In this document: in pieces, positions 1 through 8,758 of the stretch
How positions within the stretch are numbered: the first letter of the stretch is position 1
Layout of the letters: each line of letters opens with the position of its first letter
NCBI GenBank assembly: GCA_026005135.1
Contig: BPKM01000001.1
Location: 372,001-436,000 of the forward strand
DNA: 64,000 nucleotides
Reading direction: 5' to 3'
Source of the DNA: Leptospiraceae bacterium
GTDB taxonomy: Bacteria > Spirochaetota > Leptospiria > Leptospirales > Leptonemataceae
Position numbers and translations under genes: made by a program
Notes under the pieces: generated by a model
What the model was told of the DNA's origin: nothing
The model's input: the letters and a program-made list of their open reading frames with translations, nothing else
Database searches by the model: none

Positions 1-2
1 TT

Positions 3-992
3 AATCGTAATTTTGATTATATTAAAGGACCCTTTGATATTGAATTTATTAAAATCAATGACAAAAAAGATTTATTAGATTTACAATTTTCTAATTTTTA
101 TTTTATAATACAGGGTGCGATAAAGGATAAAAAATGGTATAGTTTAAGATTAAATGAAAATTACTTACCAGCTATTCCTGGTGCTGAATATAAAATTCAA
201 CAAATTATAGATATAGAAGAGGTATTAGATTTCTTTCAAAATACTTTTGAAAATACGGTATTTGGGGATTTATTATACAATTTAGCATCTAAAATAGCAT
301 CATATCAGTCTGTTGACGATTTATTATCGATTAAAGATGAATTATATTTAATAAGAACTCAAGCCATACCTGCTGATAAAGTATTATTGTATAATTTAGC
401 AGAAGCGTTAAAATTACTTTATAATTTTACAAATTATTATCAGGAGTTACCACCAGATGTAAATAGATTATTTCTAAAAGTTAGAAAAAGATTTTCTCAC
501 CAGAAAGTAAAATTAGAAGAAATATATAATCTTTCTAATAGTATTAAAATTCATGTTTTTGTTAAGACTGGAGAGTTTGTAAGTTGTTTTATTACAGAAG
601 TAGAACCTTTATGGAATATCAGTATACAATACCCACCCCATCCAGATTCTGCAATTGATTCTGAAAAAGAATATAGAAGATATTTAAAAGAGCAACATAA
701 ATTAATTGATAAAGGTATAGGAACACAATTAGAAAGAAATGTTTTAGAATTTTTAGAAAAACTTTTAGAAGAGAGAATTTATTATAATGAACAAAGACAA
801 AAACTTCAGATTTTAATAGATTCTTTAAAACCAAATTTAGAAGAAGCGGCATCAGCGTTATTGCCAAGAGAGAAAAAGGGAGTACCATTTCATATGAAGT
901 TACCTTATTGGTTAAGAATTACCTTAGAGACATTGCGAGTACCAGAAAGTATTAATTATATAGAAAATAAGTTATCTAAATTTAAAAAATGA
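3..992 (+). CDS. Unknown protein, 5'-truncated by window edge
   Basis: The reading frame ending at 992 is open back to base 3, so the gene begins outside the window. About 329 residues are visible and I do not recognise a family. The C-terminal half is rich in Lys, Glu and Leu and looks helical (coiled-coil-like near 660-860). The N-terminal part mixes aromatic and acidic residues like an ordinary soluble domain. No signal peptide or membrane segment is visible in the part present. A TTG near 387 could be mistaken for a start, but open coding upstream argues against it. It converges on the minus-strand gene that ends at 993, with no gap. Confidence 0.6.
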   Translation, partial: NRNFDYIKGPFDIEFIKINDKKDLLDLQFSNFYFIIQGAIKDKKWYSLRLNENYLPAIPGAEYKIQQIIDIEEVLDFFQNTFENTVFGDLLYNLASKIASYQSVDDLLSIKDELYLIRTQAIPADKVLLYNLAEALKLLYNFTNYYQELPPDVNRLFLKVRKRFSHQKVKLEEIYNLSNSIKIHVFVKTGEFVSCFITEVEPLWNISIQYPPHPDSAIDSEKEYRRYLKEQHKLIDKGIGTQLERNVLEFLEKLLEERIYYNEQRQKLQILIDSLKPNLEEAASALLPREKKGVPFHMKLPYWLRITLETLRVPESINYIENKLSKFKK

Positions 993-1283
993 TTATTGGA
1001 GTATATCTAAGATGTTTTGTATAAAGTTTTTATGTTCTTCTAATATTTTTTTTAATTCTTCTTTCTGGTTTGTTTTCACCAATCTTCGAATGATTTCTAC
1101 CATATTATTTCGAATTTGGGCATCTAATTCTGCTAAATTTTGGGGTATGGGGGAATTTTGTTGTTCTAATTTTTTACGAAATTCCTTAGCTTTATTGATA
1201 TTTTCTAAAACCTCATCTGGATTGCGACGTTCTCTATTTTGAGTAATAAATTTTTTTAAGGTTTCTGGTGTAAATTCTTCCAT
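993..1283 (-). CDS. Small hydrophilic helical protein of unknown function
   Basis: A 96-residue, highly charged protein (Lys/Glu/Asn-rich) predicted to be almost entirely helical, with no membrane segment. It starts with ATG. It is preferred over the overlapping plus-strand frame at 1012-1242, which would give a Phe/Ser/Cys-rich product typical of an antisense shadow. It sits between an unknown gene and the divergent GAF-GGDEF gene. The function cannot be assigned; a small coiled-coil partner protein is one possibility. Confidence 0.55.
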   Translation of the reverse strand: MEEFTPETLKKFITQNRERRNPDEVLENINKAKEFRKKLEQQNSPIPQNLAELDAQIRNNMVEIIRRLVKTNQKEELKKILEEHKNFIQNILDILQ

Positions 1284-1327
1284 AGGATGACAATTTAAAT
1301 AGAAAAAATCATATTACAAGTAAAATT

Positions 1328-2371
1328 ATGACAGAAATAGAAAAATTAAAAAAACAAATTGATAAATTATACGAAGTATTAGAAGCAAATCGATATTTAT
1401 CTTCAACATTAAATTTAACTTTAGTTCTGGAACGATTATTAGAAAAAGCAAAAGAGGTTATAGAAGCAGAAGCATCAAGTTTAATGCTTTTAGATGAAGA
1501 AAAGCAAGAATTATATTTTCATACCGTTTTAGGAGAAAAAAGCGAAAAACTTAAAAATATTAGATTAAAATTAGGAGAAGGTATTTCCGGATGGGTTGCA
1601 AAAAATGCTGAGCCAGTATTAGTAGAAGATTGTTCTAAAGATCCCAGATTTTATAGAAAAGCAGATGAAGAATCTGGATTTCATACTCGTTCAATGATGT
1701 GTGTTCCATTAATTTATAGAAAACGTGTTTTAGGTACTATTCAGGTTTTAAATAAAACTCAAGGTAGGAATTTTAATGAAGAAGATTTAAAAATATTTCA
1801 AATAATGGCAGATCAGGCGGCAATAGCTATAGAAAATGCAAGGTTACATAATTTAGCAACGATTGATAATGCAACGGGTTTATATAGAAAAGAATATTTT
1901 TTAATGAGATTAAAAGATGAATATTTACGCTTTTTATATACAGGAAATCCTATAACAGTATTAATGTCAGATATTGATCATTTTAAAAAAGTTAATACAG
2001 AATATGGTCATATAGGTGGTGATATTGCATTAAAAGAATTAGCTAAAATAATTTTAAGTGTGATTCATGAATCTAAGGAAGAAGATATTGCTGGTAGATA
2101 TGGTGGAGAAGAATTTTGTATATTAATGCCGAATGCAGATGAAAATAGAGGATTAGAGTTAGCAGAACAAATTCGTAAAAGAATCGAAAATCATCGTTTT
2201 TATATTGATGGAAAAGAAGCAAGAATTACTATATCCATTGGTATTGCAAATTTACCTTTACATAAAACCTTGATAAATGATTATGAAGATTTAATTAAAT
2301 TAGCAGATGAAGCGTTATATATTTGTAAAGATAAAGGAAGGAATTGTTGTGCAATATACGAAAAAAAATAA
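1328..2371 (+). CDS. GAF-GGDEF diguanylate cyclase
   Basis: This 347-residue cytoplasmic protein should make cyclic-di-GMP from two GTP. A short N-terminal coiled coil (about 1-30) leads into a GAF sensor domain (about 30-175), then a GGDEF domain (about 180-345). The active-site motif is GGEEF at residues 259-263, within GRYGGEEF. The metal-binding aspartate lies in SDIDHFKKVN. The inhibitory I-site, normally RxxD, reads KEED (residues 250-253), so product inhibition may be weakened. No transmembrane segment is present, so the GAF domain probably senses an intracellular small molecule or redox signal. The family call is secure; the ligand is unknown. Confidence 0.92.
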   Translation: MTEIEKLKKQIDKLYEVLEANRYLSSTLNLTLVLERLLEKAKEVIEAEASSLMLLDEEKQELYFHTVLGEKSEKLKNIRLKLGEGISGWVAKNAEPVLVEDCSKDPRFYRKADEESGFHTRSMMCVPLIYRKRVLGTIQVLNKTQGRNFNEEDLKIFQIMADQAAIAIENARLHNLATIDNATGLYRKEYFLMRLKDEYLRFLYTGNPITVLMSDIDHFKKVNTEYGHIGGDIALKELAKIILSVIHESKEEDIAGRYGGEEFCILMPNADENRGLELAEQIRKRIENHRFYIDGKEARITISIGIANLPLHKTLINDYEDLIKLADEALYICKDKGRNCCAIYEKK

Positions 2372-2504
2372 TTTAAGGAAATTTATTGAAAAGATAAAAT
2401 ATATAATTTAAAAGGTTATAAAGCTTAAATTAAAATTAAAAAGATTTGTAATAATATAAAAAATATTTTATTAATTATTTATAATAAAATGACAGGGGTA
2501 TAAT

Positions 2505-5105
2505 ATGAAGAAAATTTATGTATTTCAAGGAAAAGGTGAAAAATACAGTGAAGATGTATTTGAACGTGTAGGTAGACGTGGAAGAAGAATGTTAGAATTA
2601 ACAGAAATGCAAATACCCGTTGTACCTGGATTTATTATTGATAGTCCATTTACACCATATTTAATAACAGATGATTTCACATCATTGTTAAAAGAAGGAC
2701 TTAAATATATCGAAGAAGGAATTGGAAGAAAATTTGCAGATCCAACTAATCCTTTATTATTAAAAGTGGTTGTAAGCTCTAATTTAAGTTTACCTTTATA
2801 TCCAACCGTATTTAATATAGGATTATCTCCATTAACTATAGAAGGATTTTCTAAATTAATTGGAGAAAAATCAGCCTGGTTTGAATATGGTTATTTGATT
2901 CGAACTATAGGAACTAAAATTTTTGATTTAGAACATGAAAGATTTGATGATATTATTGCGAAATATGAAGATACACCTGAAGGTATAAAACAGGCAGCTT
3001 TAGAGATGCTTGAATTAGTAGGTAAAGAAAATGTACCAGATGATCCCTATCAACAATTGGTTCATGTTATAAGAAGTTTAGCGAAAAGATATTATGATCC
3101 AGAAATGGATAGAGAAGATCCACCAGCAATGTTAATTCAGGGAATGGTATTTGGGAATTTAGGAGAAGATTCTGCAGTAGGAATGTATTATACAAGAGAT
3201 ATCATAACAGGAGAAGATCGATTACAGGGTAGTTATTTATTAAATCGATATACATTAGATAAAGAAGGTATTGATATAAATGAATTAGATGAGAAATATT
3301 TAACAGAATTAAAAAGAATTGGAAAAGCAATAGAACGGAAGTTTAAAGAAATAAGAGAAATTAAATTTATTATAGAAAAGAAAAAACTCTGGATTATCAA
3401 TCAAACAGAGGTTGATAAAAAATCAACGCAGGCGCATATAAGAACATTATTAGATTTATTAAAAGATAATATTATTACAGAGGATTGGTTGATTGAACAA
3501 ATACCTCCAGGACAGCTTGCAACATTATTACATTCTGTTGTTGATGAGAAATCATTACAGGGAATACCTGCAATAAAAGGTGGTTTAACAGGAGCACCTG
3601 GTGCAGCAGTTGGTAGAGTTTATTTCGATGCAGATCGATTAATGGAAGCTCATAGAGAAGCAAAATTAAAAGGAGAAGATACAAATTTAATTTTATGTGT
3701 TCCAGCATCTTTTGCAGAAGATGTAAAAGCAATAGAAGTTGGTGTTGGAGTTTTATCTTCAGAAGGAGGATATTCATCGCATGCACCAGTCGTTGCACGT
3801 TCCTTAGGAAAAGTTAGTATAGTACATCCAGATTTAAAAATAGGAGAAAATTATTTTGAATATAATGGTTATAGAGTAAATGAAGGAGATTATATAACTC
3901 TGGACGCACCAGTATATAAAGAACCTACAATTTATTTGGGCAAGGCTAAATTAATAACTCCAGATATACAAACAAATGGACTTTTAGATTTTATTAATAT
4001 TGTTAAGAAATTTATAAATGATGATTTCGTAGTAAGAGCAAATGCAGATTTAGGACGAGATGCTAGAGTCGCAAAAATGATGGGAGCTTATGGTATTGGC
4101 TTATGTAGAACTGAACATATGTTCTTTGATGAAGAAAGAATCAATAAATTTAGAGAGATGATTTTGTCTAAATCTTATGAAGAAAGAAAACGATGTTTAG
4201 AAGAATTAAAACCATTACAAAGAAATGATTTTTATGAATTATTTAAAACTATGGCTCCTTATCCTGTTACAATACGATTATTGGATGCTCCCTTACATGA
4301 ATTTTTACCAAGAAATGAGGATACATTTAGGGAATACATTGAATATTTAAAACAAAAAGGACAACATCCAGACGAAAAAGAAATAAAAGATAGAATTGAG
4401 CGATTACATGAATTTAATCCTATGTTGGGTCATAGAGGATGTAGGGTAGCAATAACTTATCCAGAGATATACGAAACACAGGTTCGCGCTATTTTCGAAG
4501 CAGCTGCAAGATTAAAAAAAGAAGGAATAGAAGTAGAACCAGAAATAATGATACCTATTGTAATGAATACCAGTGAATTAAAATTTATAAAAAATGGAAA
4601 GCAAATAGAAGGAGCATATATTAAGGGTATAAGAGATATAGCAGAAGAAGTATTTAAGCAAGAAGGCGTTAGAATCAAATATAAAGTAGGAACAATGATA
4701 GAATTACCAGCAGCAGCTTTACAATCGCATGAAATTGCACAATATGCTGAATTTTTTAGCTATGGTACAAATGATTTAACCCAGACTACTTATGGATTGA
4801 GTAGAGATGATATAAATTCATTTTTTCCTGCATATACCTTATATGATTTATTACCAGCAAATCCATTTCAGGTGTTGGGAGAACCAGTAAAAGAATTAAT
4901 CTTGCTTTCTGCAGAAAGAGGTAGATTGACAAGACCAAACCTAAAATTAGGTTTATGTGGAGAACATGGAGCGGATCCTTCTAATATTGCATTTTGTATA
5001 GACGAAGCAAAATTAGATTATGTTTCTGTATCTCCTTATGGAATTCCAATTGCTTTACTAGCAGTAGCTCAACATAATCTAAAGAAGTTAAAAAATAAAA
5101 AATAG
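2505..5105 (+). CDS. Pyruvate phosphate dikinase-like PEP-utilizing enzyme with atypical ATP-grasp domain
   Basis: This 866-residue protein has the full PPDK layout: N-terminal nucleotide-binding half (about 1-340), phosphohistidine domain (about 350-470) and C-terminal PEP/pyruvate barrel (about 500-866). The swivelling histidine is His426 in GGYSSHAPVVAR. The barrel keeps GIGLCRTEHMFFDEERI, RLLDAPLHEFLP and the catalytic cysteine Cys818 in GLCGEHGADPS. The nucleotide half looks altered. The usual SVRSGA segment reads KVVVSSN, and the LQTR segment after the WI strand reads INQTEV, so arginines that bind ATP in classical PPDK appear absent. It may be a degenerate paralogue or use another phosphoryl donor. 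Its gene ends at a bidirectional hairpin shared with the DAHP synthase gene. Confidence 0.85.
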   Translation: MKKIYVFQGKGEKYSEDVFERVGRRGRRMLELTEMQIPVVPGFIIDSPFTPYLITDDFTSLLKEGLKYIEEGIGRKFADPTNPLLLKVVVSSNLSLPLYPTVFNIGLSPLTIEGFSKLIGEKSAWFEYGYLIRTIGTKIFDLEHERFDDIIAKYEDTPEGIKQAALEMLELVGKENVPDDPYQQLVHVIRSLAKRYYDPEMDREDPPAMLIQGMVFGNLGEDSAVGMYYTRDIITGEDRLQGSYLLNRYTLDKEGIDINELDEKYLTELKRIGKAIERKFKEIREIKFIIEKKKLWIINQTEVDKKSTQAHIRTLLDLLKDNIITEDWLIEQIPPGQLATLLHSVVDEKSLQGIPAIKGGLTGAPGAAVGRVYFDADRLMEAHREAKLKGEDTNLILCVPASFAEDVKAIEVGVGVLSSEGGYSSHAPVVARSLGKVSIVHPDLKIGENYFEYNGYRVNEGDYITLDAPVYKEPTIYLGKAKLITPDIQTNGLLDFINIVKKFINDDFVVRANADLGRDARVAKMMGAYGIGLCRTEHMFFDEERINKFREMILSKSYEERKRCLEELKPLQRNDFYELFKTMAPYPVTIRLLDAPLHEFLPRNEDTFREYIEYLKQKGQHPDEKEIKDRIERLHEFNPMLGHRGCRVAITYPEIYETQVRAIFEAAARLKKEGIEVEPEIMIPIVMNTSELKFIKNGKQIEGAYIKGIRDIAEEVFKQEGVRIKYKVGTMIELPAAALQSHEIAQYAEFFSYGTNDLTQTTYGLSRDDINSFFPAYTLYDLLPANPFQVLGEPVKELILLSAERGRLTRPNLKLGLCGEHGADPSNIAFCIDEAKLDYVSVSPYGIPIALLAVAQHNLKKLKNKK

Positions 5106-5126
5106 ATGGTTAAACCCATCTATTTT
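5101..5126. terminator. Bidirectional rho-independent terminator
   Basis: AATAGATGG (5101-5109) pairs with CCATCTATT (5116-5124), with A-rich and T-rich flanks on the two sides. It lies between the convergent PPDK-like and DAHP synthase genes, so it can serve both strands. Confidence 0.75.
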
Positions 5127-6193
5127 TATGCATTTTGTAATTCAGACATGTATGTTTTTTGGTATTTTTTAACATTATAAAATAATGGTTTAGCATCTTC
5201 TATAATTTGTGCTAAGGTAGAAGGATGGATTGCTTGTTTTGGGTCATCACCTATACCTTCCTGTGATTTAATATGGGTTTCGATTATTAATCCATCTGCA
5301 CCATATGCTATAGCTGCTAAAGCTGCATGGGGAACATAAATAGAACGACCAACAGAATGAGATGGATCTACTATAACAGGAGCCCATGTTTTTTGTTTTA
5401 ATAAGGGAGTAATACATTCATCTGGATAATTTCTATATCCATTAATTGTTGGTACAGTTCCTCGTGGACATAAAACAACATTAGGATTTCCATGACTTAC
5501 AATATATTCTGCAGCACAGATAAATTCATCTACTGGTCCCATATGCATTCCTCTTTTTAAAAGAACAGGTATTCTTGAAAATTGAGTTAATTCGCCAATT
5601 TTTTTAAGTAATGAATAATTTAGAGCATTTCTTGCACCAATTTGAATCATATCTACCTTAGATGCAATGGCGATTTCTAATTGTTCTTCGTCCATCACTT
5701 CTGTTATAACAGGAATATTATAGGTATCTCGTGCCTCTAATAAAATTTCGATAGCTTTGGAATCACCCTGATAGGTATGTGGGCTGGTTCGAGGCTTCCA
5801 GACACCTCCACGTAAAACATCTGCCCCTGCTTCTTTTATTGCATGGGCTGTTTCTAAAAATAATTGAGGATTTTTGGGATCAATAGTACAATGTCCAGCA
5901 ATTACAATTAATTCTTCTCCAGGCGTTTTACCTGCTATTTTAAATCTATTTTTAGATAGTTCTGATTTAATATCCATTAATTTATAAGGAGATTGAATGG
6001 TATCAACTTTTGCAACAAATGGTAATCCTTCCAAACGGTTAATCATTAATTCATTTCTTTCATCACCACGTATTGCATAAACAGTCATTGTTTCTCCAGG
6101 AATAGGTGTTACATCACATCCAAATTCATTAACAATTTTTTTTATTATTTGGAATTCTTCATCTGTCAATTGTGGATTCTTTGGAATAATCAT
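5126..6193 (-). CDS. aroF: 3-deoxy-7-phosphoheptulonate synthase (DAHP synthase, AroF/Ib type)
   Basis: This enzyme condenses PEP and erythrose-4-phosphate in the first step of the shikimate pathway. The 355-residue protein has an N-terminal ferredoxin-like regulatory domain (about 1-75), as in the Thermotoga/Bacillus-type enzymes. The (beta/alpha)8 barrel carries GHCTIDP, the typical LRGGVWKPRTSPHTYQG stretch, MIQIGARN, PVLLKRGM and the metal-site DPSHSVGR. Length and order are normal for the Ib subclass. The N-terminal domain usually gives feedback inhibition by aromatic amino acids. It stands alone, with no other aromatic-pathway gene nearby. Confidence 0.95.
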   Translation of the reverse strand: MIIPKNPQLTDEEFQIIKKIVNEFGCDVTPIPGETMTVYAIRGDERNELMINRLEGLPFVAKVDTIQSPYKLMDIKSELSKNRFKIAGKTPGEELIVIAGHCTIDPKNPQLFLETAHAIKEAGADVLRGGVWKPRTSPHTYQGDSKAIEILLEARDTYNIPVITEVMDEEQLEIAIASKVDMIQIGARNALNYSLLKKIGELTQFSRIPVLLKRGMHMGPVDEFICAAEYIVSHGNPNVVLCPRGTVPTINGYRNYPDECITPLLKQKTWAPVIVDPSHSVGRSIYVPHAALAAIAYGADGLIIETHIKSQEGIGDDPKQAIHPSTLAQIIEDAKPLFYNVKKYQKTYMSELQNA

Positions 6194-6281
6194 AATATTC
6201 TCCTAAATGATTTAAGATATTTTAAATCAATAAATAAGAAAATTATTTCTATGGCAATATAAAATTTTTATAGAATTAAAA

Positions 6282-6301
6282 AATCGCCCATGGGGGCGAT
6301 T
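6282..6301 (-). terminator. Terminator of the speD/SET operon
   Basis: AATCGCCC (6282-6289) pairs with GGGCGATT (6294-6301). Read on the minus strand it follows the stop codon at 6305 and is followed by a T-run, a classical intrinsic terminator. Confidence 0.8.
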
Positions 6302-6304
6302 AAT

Positions 6305-7207
6305 TTAGTGTCTTAAATAGATTTTACAATTATAATCTTTTGCTTTGAAGAAATTTTTAGAGAATTCAATAACTTCTGTAGGATTATAATAAGCACAGCT
6401 AAAAATATCGAGATATACACGATTCGTTAGATTGGCAAAATGTCCAGAAACAAGGGATGTTTCTATAAGTTGGACTAAAGAATATCCAGCTACTCTTTCG
6501 TCTTCTCCAAAATGAACGATAATAGGTTCTCCAAAGCGTTTAACTTTAATCTTTTCGCAGAGTTGAATAGTATACTGGTATATGGCATCCCTATCTTTAA
6601 TAATGTCTGGATCACAATCATGTAAATCTAATGCAGTAACTAATCCCCAGGCACCAGTTTGTTCAAATTGCAAATTACTTGCAATATCTTGTGGCTTTAT
6701 TTCTAATTTTCTTTTTATCCAGCTTGCAATATACTGATTATATTTTTTTTGCAATTCTGGCATTAGAATATCTGTACCATGAATGGATTTTCTACAATTA
6801 TGAGATTTACACTGGCATATAATCCTATCTTCGCTTAAATAAATTGTAGCATAATCAATAGTTATTTCTTCTCCTGGTTCAATATCTTTTAAAGCAATTA
6901 TTACTAAATCACCATCTATGCCTGCATTAGGTTCGCAGGAATGATTAATATAAAATAATGGAGAAATGTCATAAAGATTTTCTGGACCTATAAATAAAGA
7001 TTCTTCTACAGGGAATAAGAAATGTTTTAATTCTTTATCTATTAATTCAAGTTCTTTTGATTGGTAAAATTTACCAGTTAGAATACCAATTATTGAACCT
7101 TTTTTAATAGGTTCTTTCGTTACAATACCTTTACCATGTATATTAGAATTTTCAATTTCAATATCATAATTCATTACGATATCTCTTTTTTCTTTTATGT
7201 TAATCAT
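6305..7207 (-). CDS. SET-domain protein fused to an atypical SpeD-like domain
   Basis: This 300-residue, two-domain protein has no signal peptide. Residues about 12-140 form a SET lysine-methyltransferase fold, with NHSCEPN at 88-94, GEEITIDY at 112-119 and a post-SET cysteine set (Cys131, Cys133, Cys138). Residues about 185-290 resemble S-adenosylmethionine decarboxylase. Aligned by eye to the neighbouring SpeD, Ser251, His256 and Cys271 have the same spacing as the pyruvoyl Ser64, His69 and Cys84 of SpeD. The cleavage-site glutamate is Thr250 and the ESHLSIHT box is otherwise lost. The gene overlaps speD by 4 bp (ATGA-type), so the two are translationally coupled. It could be a regulatory partner of SpeD, a decarboxylase of altered specificity, or a SpeD-scaffolded methyltransferase. 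ATG at residue 12 is an alternative start. Confidence 0.8.
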   Translation of the reverse strand: MINIKEKRDIVMNYDIEIENSNIHGKGIVTKEPIKKGSIIGILTGKFYQSKELELIDKELKHFLFPVEESLFIGPENLYDISPLFYINHSCEPNAGIDGDLVIIALKDIEPGEEITIDYATIYLSEDRIICQCKSHNCRKSIHGTDILMPELQKKYNQYIASWIKRKLEIKPQDIASNLQFEQTGAWGLVTALDLHDCDPDIIKDRDAIYQYTIQLCEKIKVKRFGEPIIVHFGEDERVAGYSLVQLIETSLVSGHFANLTNRVYLDIFSCAYYNPTEVIEFSKNFFKAKDYNCKIYLRH

Positions 7208-7629
7208 TTTGTTCCTCCTGTTAGAGAAATTTCTTTGGGATAATAATCACTTACTTTTAGAATTCTTCGTTTTGCTGGATTAAGAACACCTCTTTCTAAA
7301 TATTTAATGATCATTTCTTCTGGTTGAAAAATATTTTTAATGTAATCCAGAGCCTTATCAATTTCCATATTTATGTTGCAGGTATAGAGATCTAAAGCTG
7401 CGTAACCTAATTCAGGCCAGGTATGAATACTTAAATGAGATTCTGCTATAACAATAACACCTGATACTCCCTGTGGAGAAAACTTGTGGAACTTACTGGA
7501 AATGATAGTAGCTCCAGCTAGATCAGCAGAGTAATTTAGTGTATTTTCGATTTTTTCTATATCGTCTAATATCGCTGGTTTACAGCCATAAAGTTCTATT
7601 ATATAGTGGATGCCAAGAGGATCTTCCAT
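7204..7629 (-). CDS. speD: S-adenosylmethionine decarboxylase proenzyme
   Basis: It makes decarboxylated AdoMet for spermidine synthesis. The 141-residue protein fits the short bacterial (class 1B) type. The self-processing site is Glu63-Ser64 in ESHLSIHTWPE; cleavage there turns Ser64 into the pyruvoyl cofactor. His69 and Cys84 (in DLYTC) match the other two catalytic residues, and SSHKFxPxGVSG is present in slightly varied form. A strong AAGGAGGT site precedes the ATG. It is the first gene of a two-gene operon with the SET/SpeD-like fusion. No spermidine synthase gene lies in the window. Confidence 0.97.
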   Translation of the reverse strand: MEDPLGIHYIIELYGCKPAILDDIEKIENTLNYSADLAGATIISSKFHKFSPQGVSGVIVIAESHLSIHTWPELGYAALDLYTCNINMEIDKALDYIKNIFQPEEMIIKYLERGVLNPAKRRILKVSDYYPKEISLTGGTK

Positions 7630-7676
7630 TCATTGTACCTCCTTAAAAAAAATTTAAAAAAAATTTTAATAAGTGG

Positions 7677-7706
7677 TATATATTTTTAATTTCGTTATTT
7701 TGACAA
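7677..7706 (-). promoter_or_regulatory. Predicted promoter of the speD operon
   Basis: On the minus strand, TTGTCA (complement of 7701-7706) and TATATA (complement of 7677-7682) are separated by 18 bases, about 50 bp upstream of the speD start. Spacing and match to a sigma-70-type promoter are good, though AT-rich DNA makes chance -10 boxes common. Confidence 0.55.
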
Positions 7707-7730
7707 GTAAAAATTAGTATTTGTAAAAAA

Positions 7731-7757
7731 AAATAAAAGCCTAATCGGCTTTTATTT
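7731..7757 (-). terminator. Terminator at the end of korAB
   Basis: AAATAAAAGCC (7731-7741) pairs with GGCTTTTATTT (7747-7757) around a 5-base loop. On the minus strand it is followed by a long T-run. The korB stop codon (frame-corrected) lies inside the stem. Confidence 0.8.
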
Positions 7758-8746
7758 CCCAGATTTCTCCAGAATAGAGAATTTTTTGTAAATCAGGTTC
7801 GCCTTTTATTTGACGATTTTTTTCAATTAATTTTTCGTATTCTTCTTCGAAGATTGGACGATTTGTTTTATAAAGTACGCCAACTGGGACAGGTAATTGC
7901 GTGATTAAATTCATTTTTAATAAATTCAATAATAAAATTTTCGTTAGTTTCATCAAATATTGATACTTCATCAGGATAATCAACAGCAGAAATTACCTTT
8001 AAATCATGATTTTCCAATTTTAATCCTTTTTCGTGATCTTTACCAAAAAGAAGTTTTTTATTATTTTCTACATAAATAGCTCTTTCCATACGAAATTGTT
8101 TTTCTGTTATTTCATTATAAACACCATCGTTAAAAATAACACAATTTTGTAAAACTTCTATAAATGCTGTTCCTTTATGTTCATAAGCTGCTTTAAATAC
8201 TTTTTCCATATGAGGAATATCTTTATCAAATGTTCTGGCAATAAAAGTTGCTTCTGCTCCAAATGCTAATCGAACTGGACTAAATGGTTCGTCAATAGAT
8301 CCTTCTGGCGTCGTTTTCGATTTGGTACCTTTACGAGAAGTAGGGGAATATTGACCTTTTGTTAAACCATAGATTTGATTATTAAATAAAACAATTTTTA
8401 AATTAACATTCCTTCTTAGAGCATGAATAAAATGATTTCCGCCTATTGACAGGGCATCTCCATCACCTGTTATTACCCATACATCTAAATCCGATCTGGT
8501 AAGTTTTAATCCAGTTGCAATTGCTGGTGCTCTACCATGAATTGTATGAAAACCATAAGTATTCATATAATAAGGAAATCGAGAAGAACAACCAATTCCA
8601 GAAATAAATACTGTTTTTTCTCTTGGAGCTTGTAAATCTGCTAAGGTTTTTTGTATTGCATTTAGTATTGCATAATCACCACATCCTGGACACCATCTTA
8701 CTTCATTATCAGATGCGTAGTCTTTTTTTGTTAAAGTAATACTCAT
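7741..8746 (-). CDS. korB: 2-oxoacid:ferredoxin oxidoreductase beta subunit (frameshifted near its 3' end)
   Basis: This is the thiamine-pyrophosphate subunit of a 2-oxoglutarate (or related) ferredoxin oxidoreductase. It carries RWCPGCGDYAIL near the start, GIGCSSRFP, and the TPP motif GDGDALSIGGNH. The frame starting at 8746 reaches a stop at 7868 after a nonsense tail. The expected C-terminal segment (PVPVGVLYKTNRPIFEEEYE, then the SGEIWEIKAD end) lies in another frame down to 7741. Removing one base near 7894 joins NHAI to PVPVGV, giving about 334 residues, the normal family length. Either the gene is damaged or the sequence has a one-base insertion. It follows korA by 12 bp. Confidence 0.9.
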
Positions 8747-8758
8747 TGTTTATACTCC

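Noticed and set aside
1012..1242. Plus-strand reading frame of 76 codons
   Set aside because: Its Phe/Ser/Asn-rich composition and full overlap with the hydrophilic minus-strand protein mark it as an antisense shadow.
3475..3798. Minus-strand Leu/His-rich reading frame inside the PPDK-like gene
   Set aside because: It lies wholly within a well-supported enzyme gene and has the low-complexity composition of an antisense frame.
7741..7983. Separate small gene after korB
   Set aside because: Its C-terminal part is the missing korB tail in another frame, and its first ~25 residues have no family match. It is the result of a frameshift.
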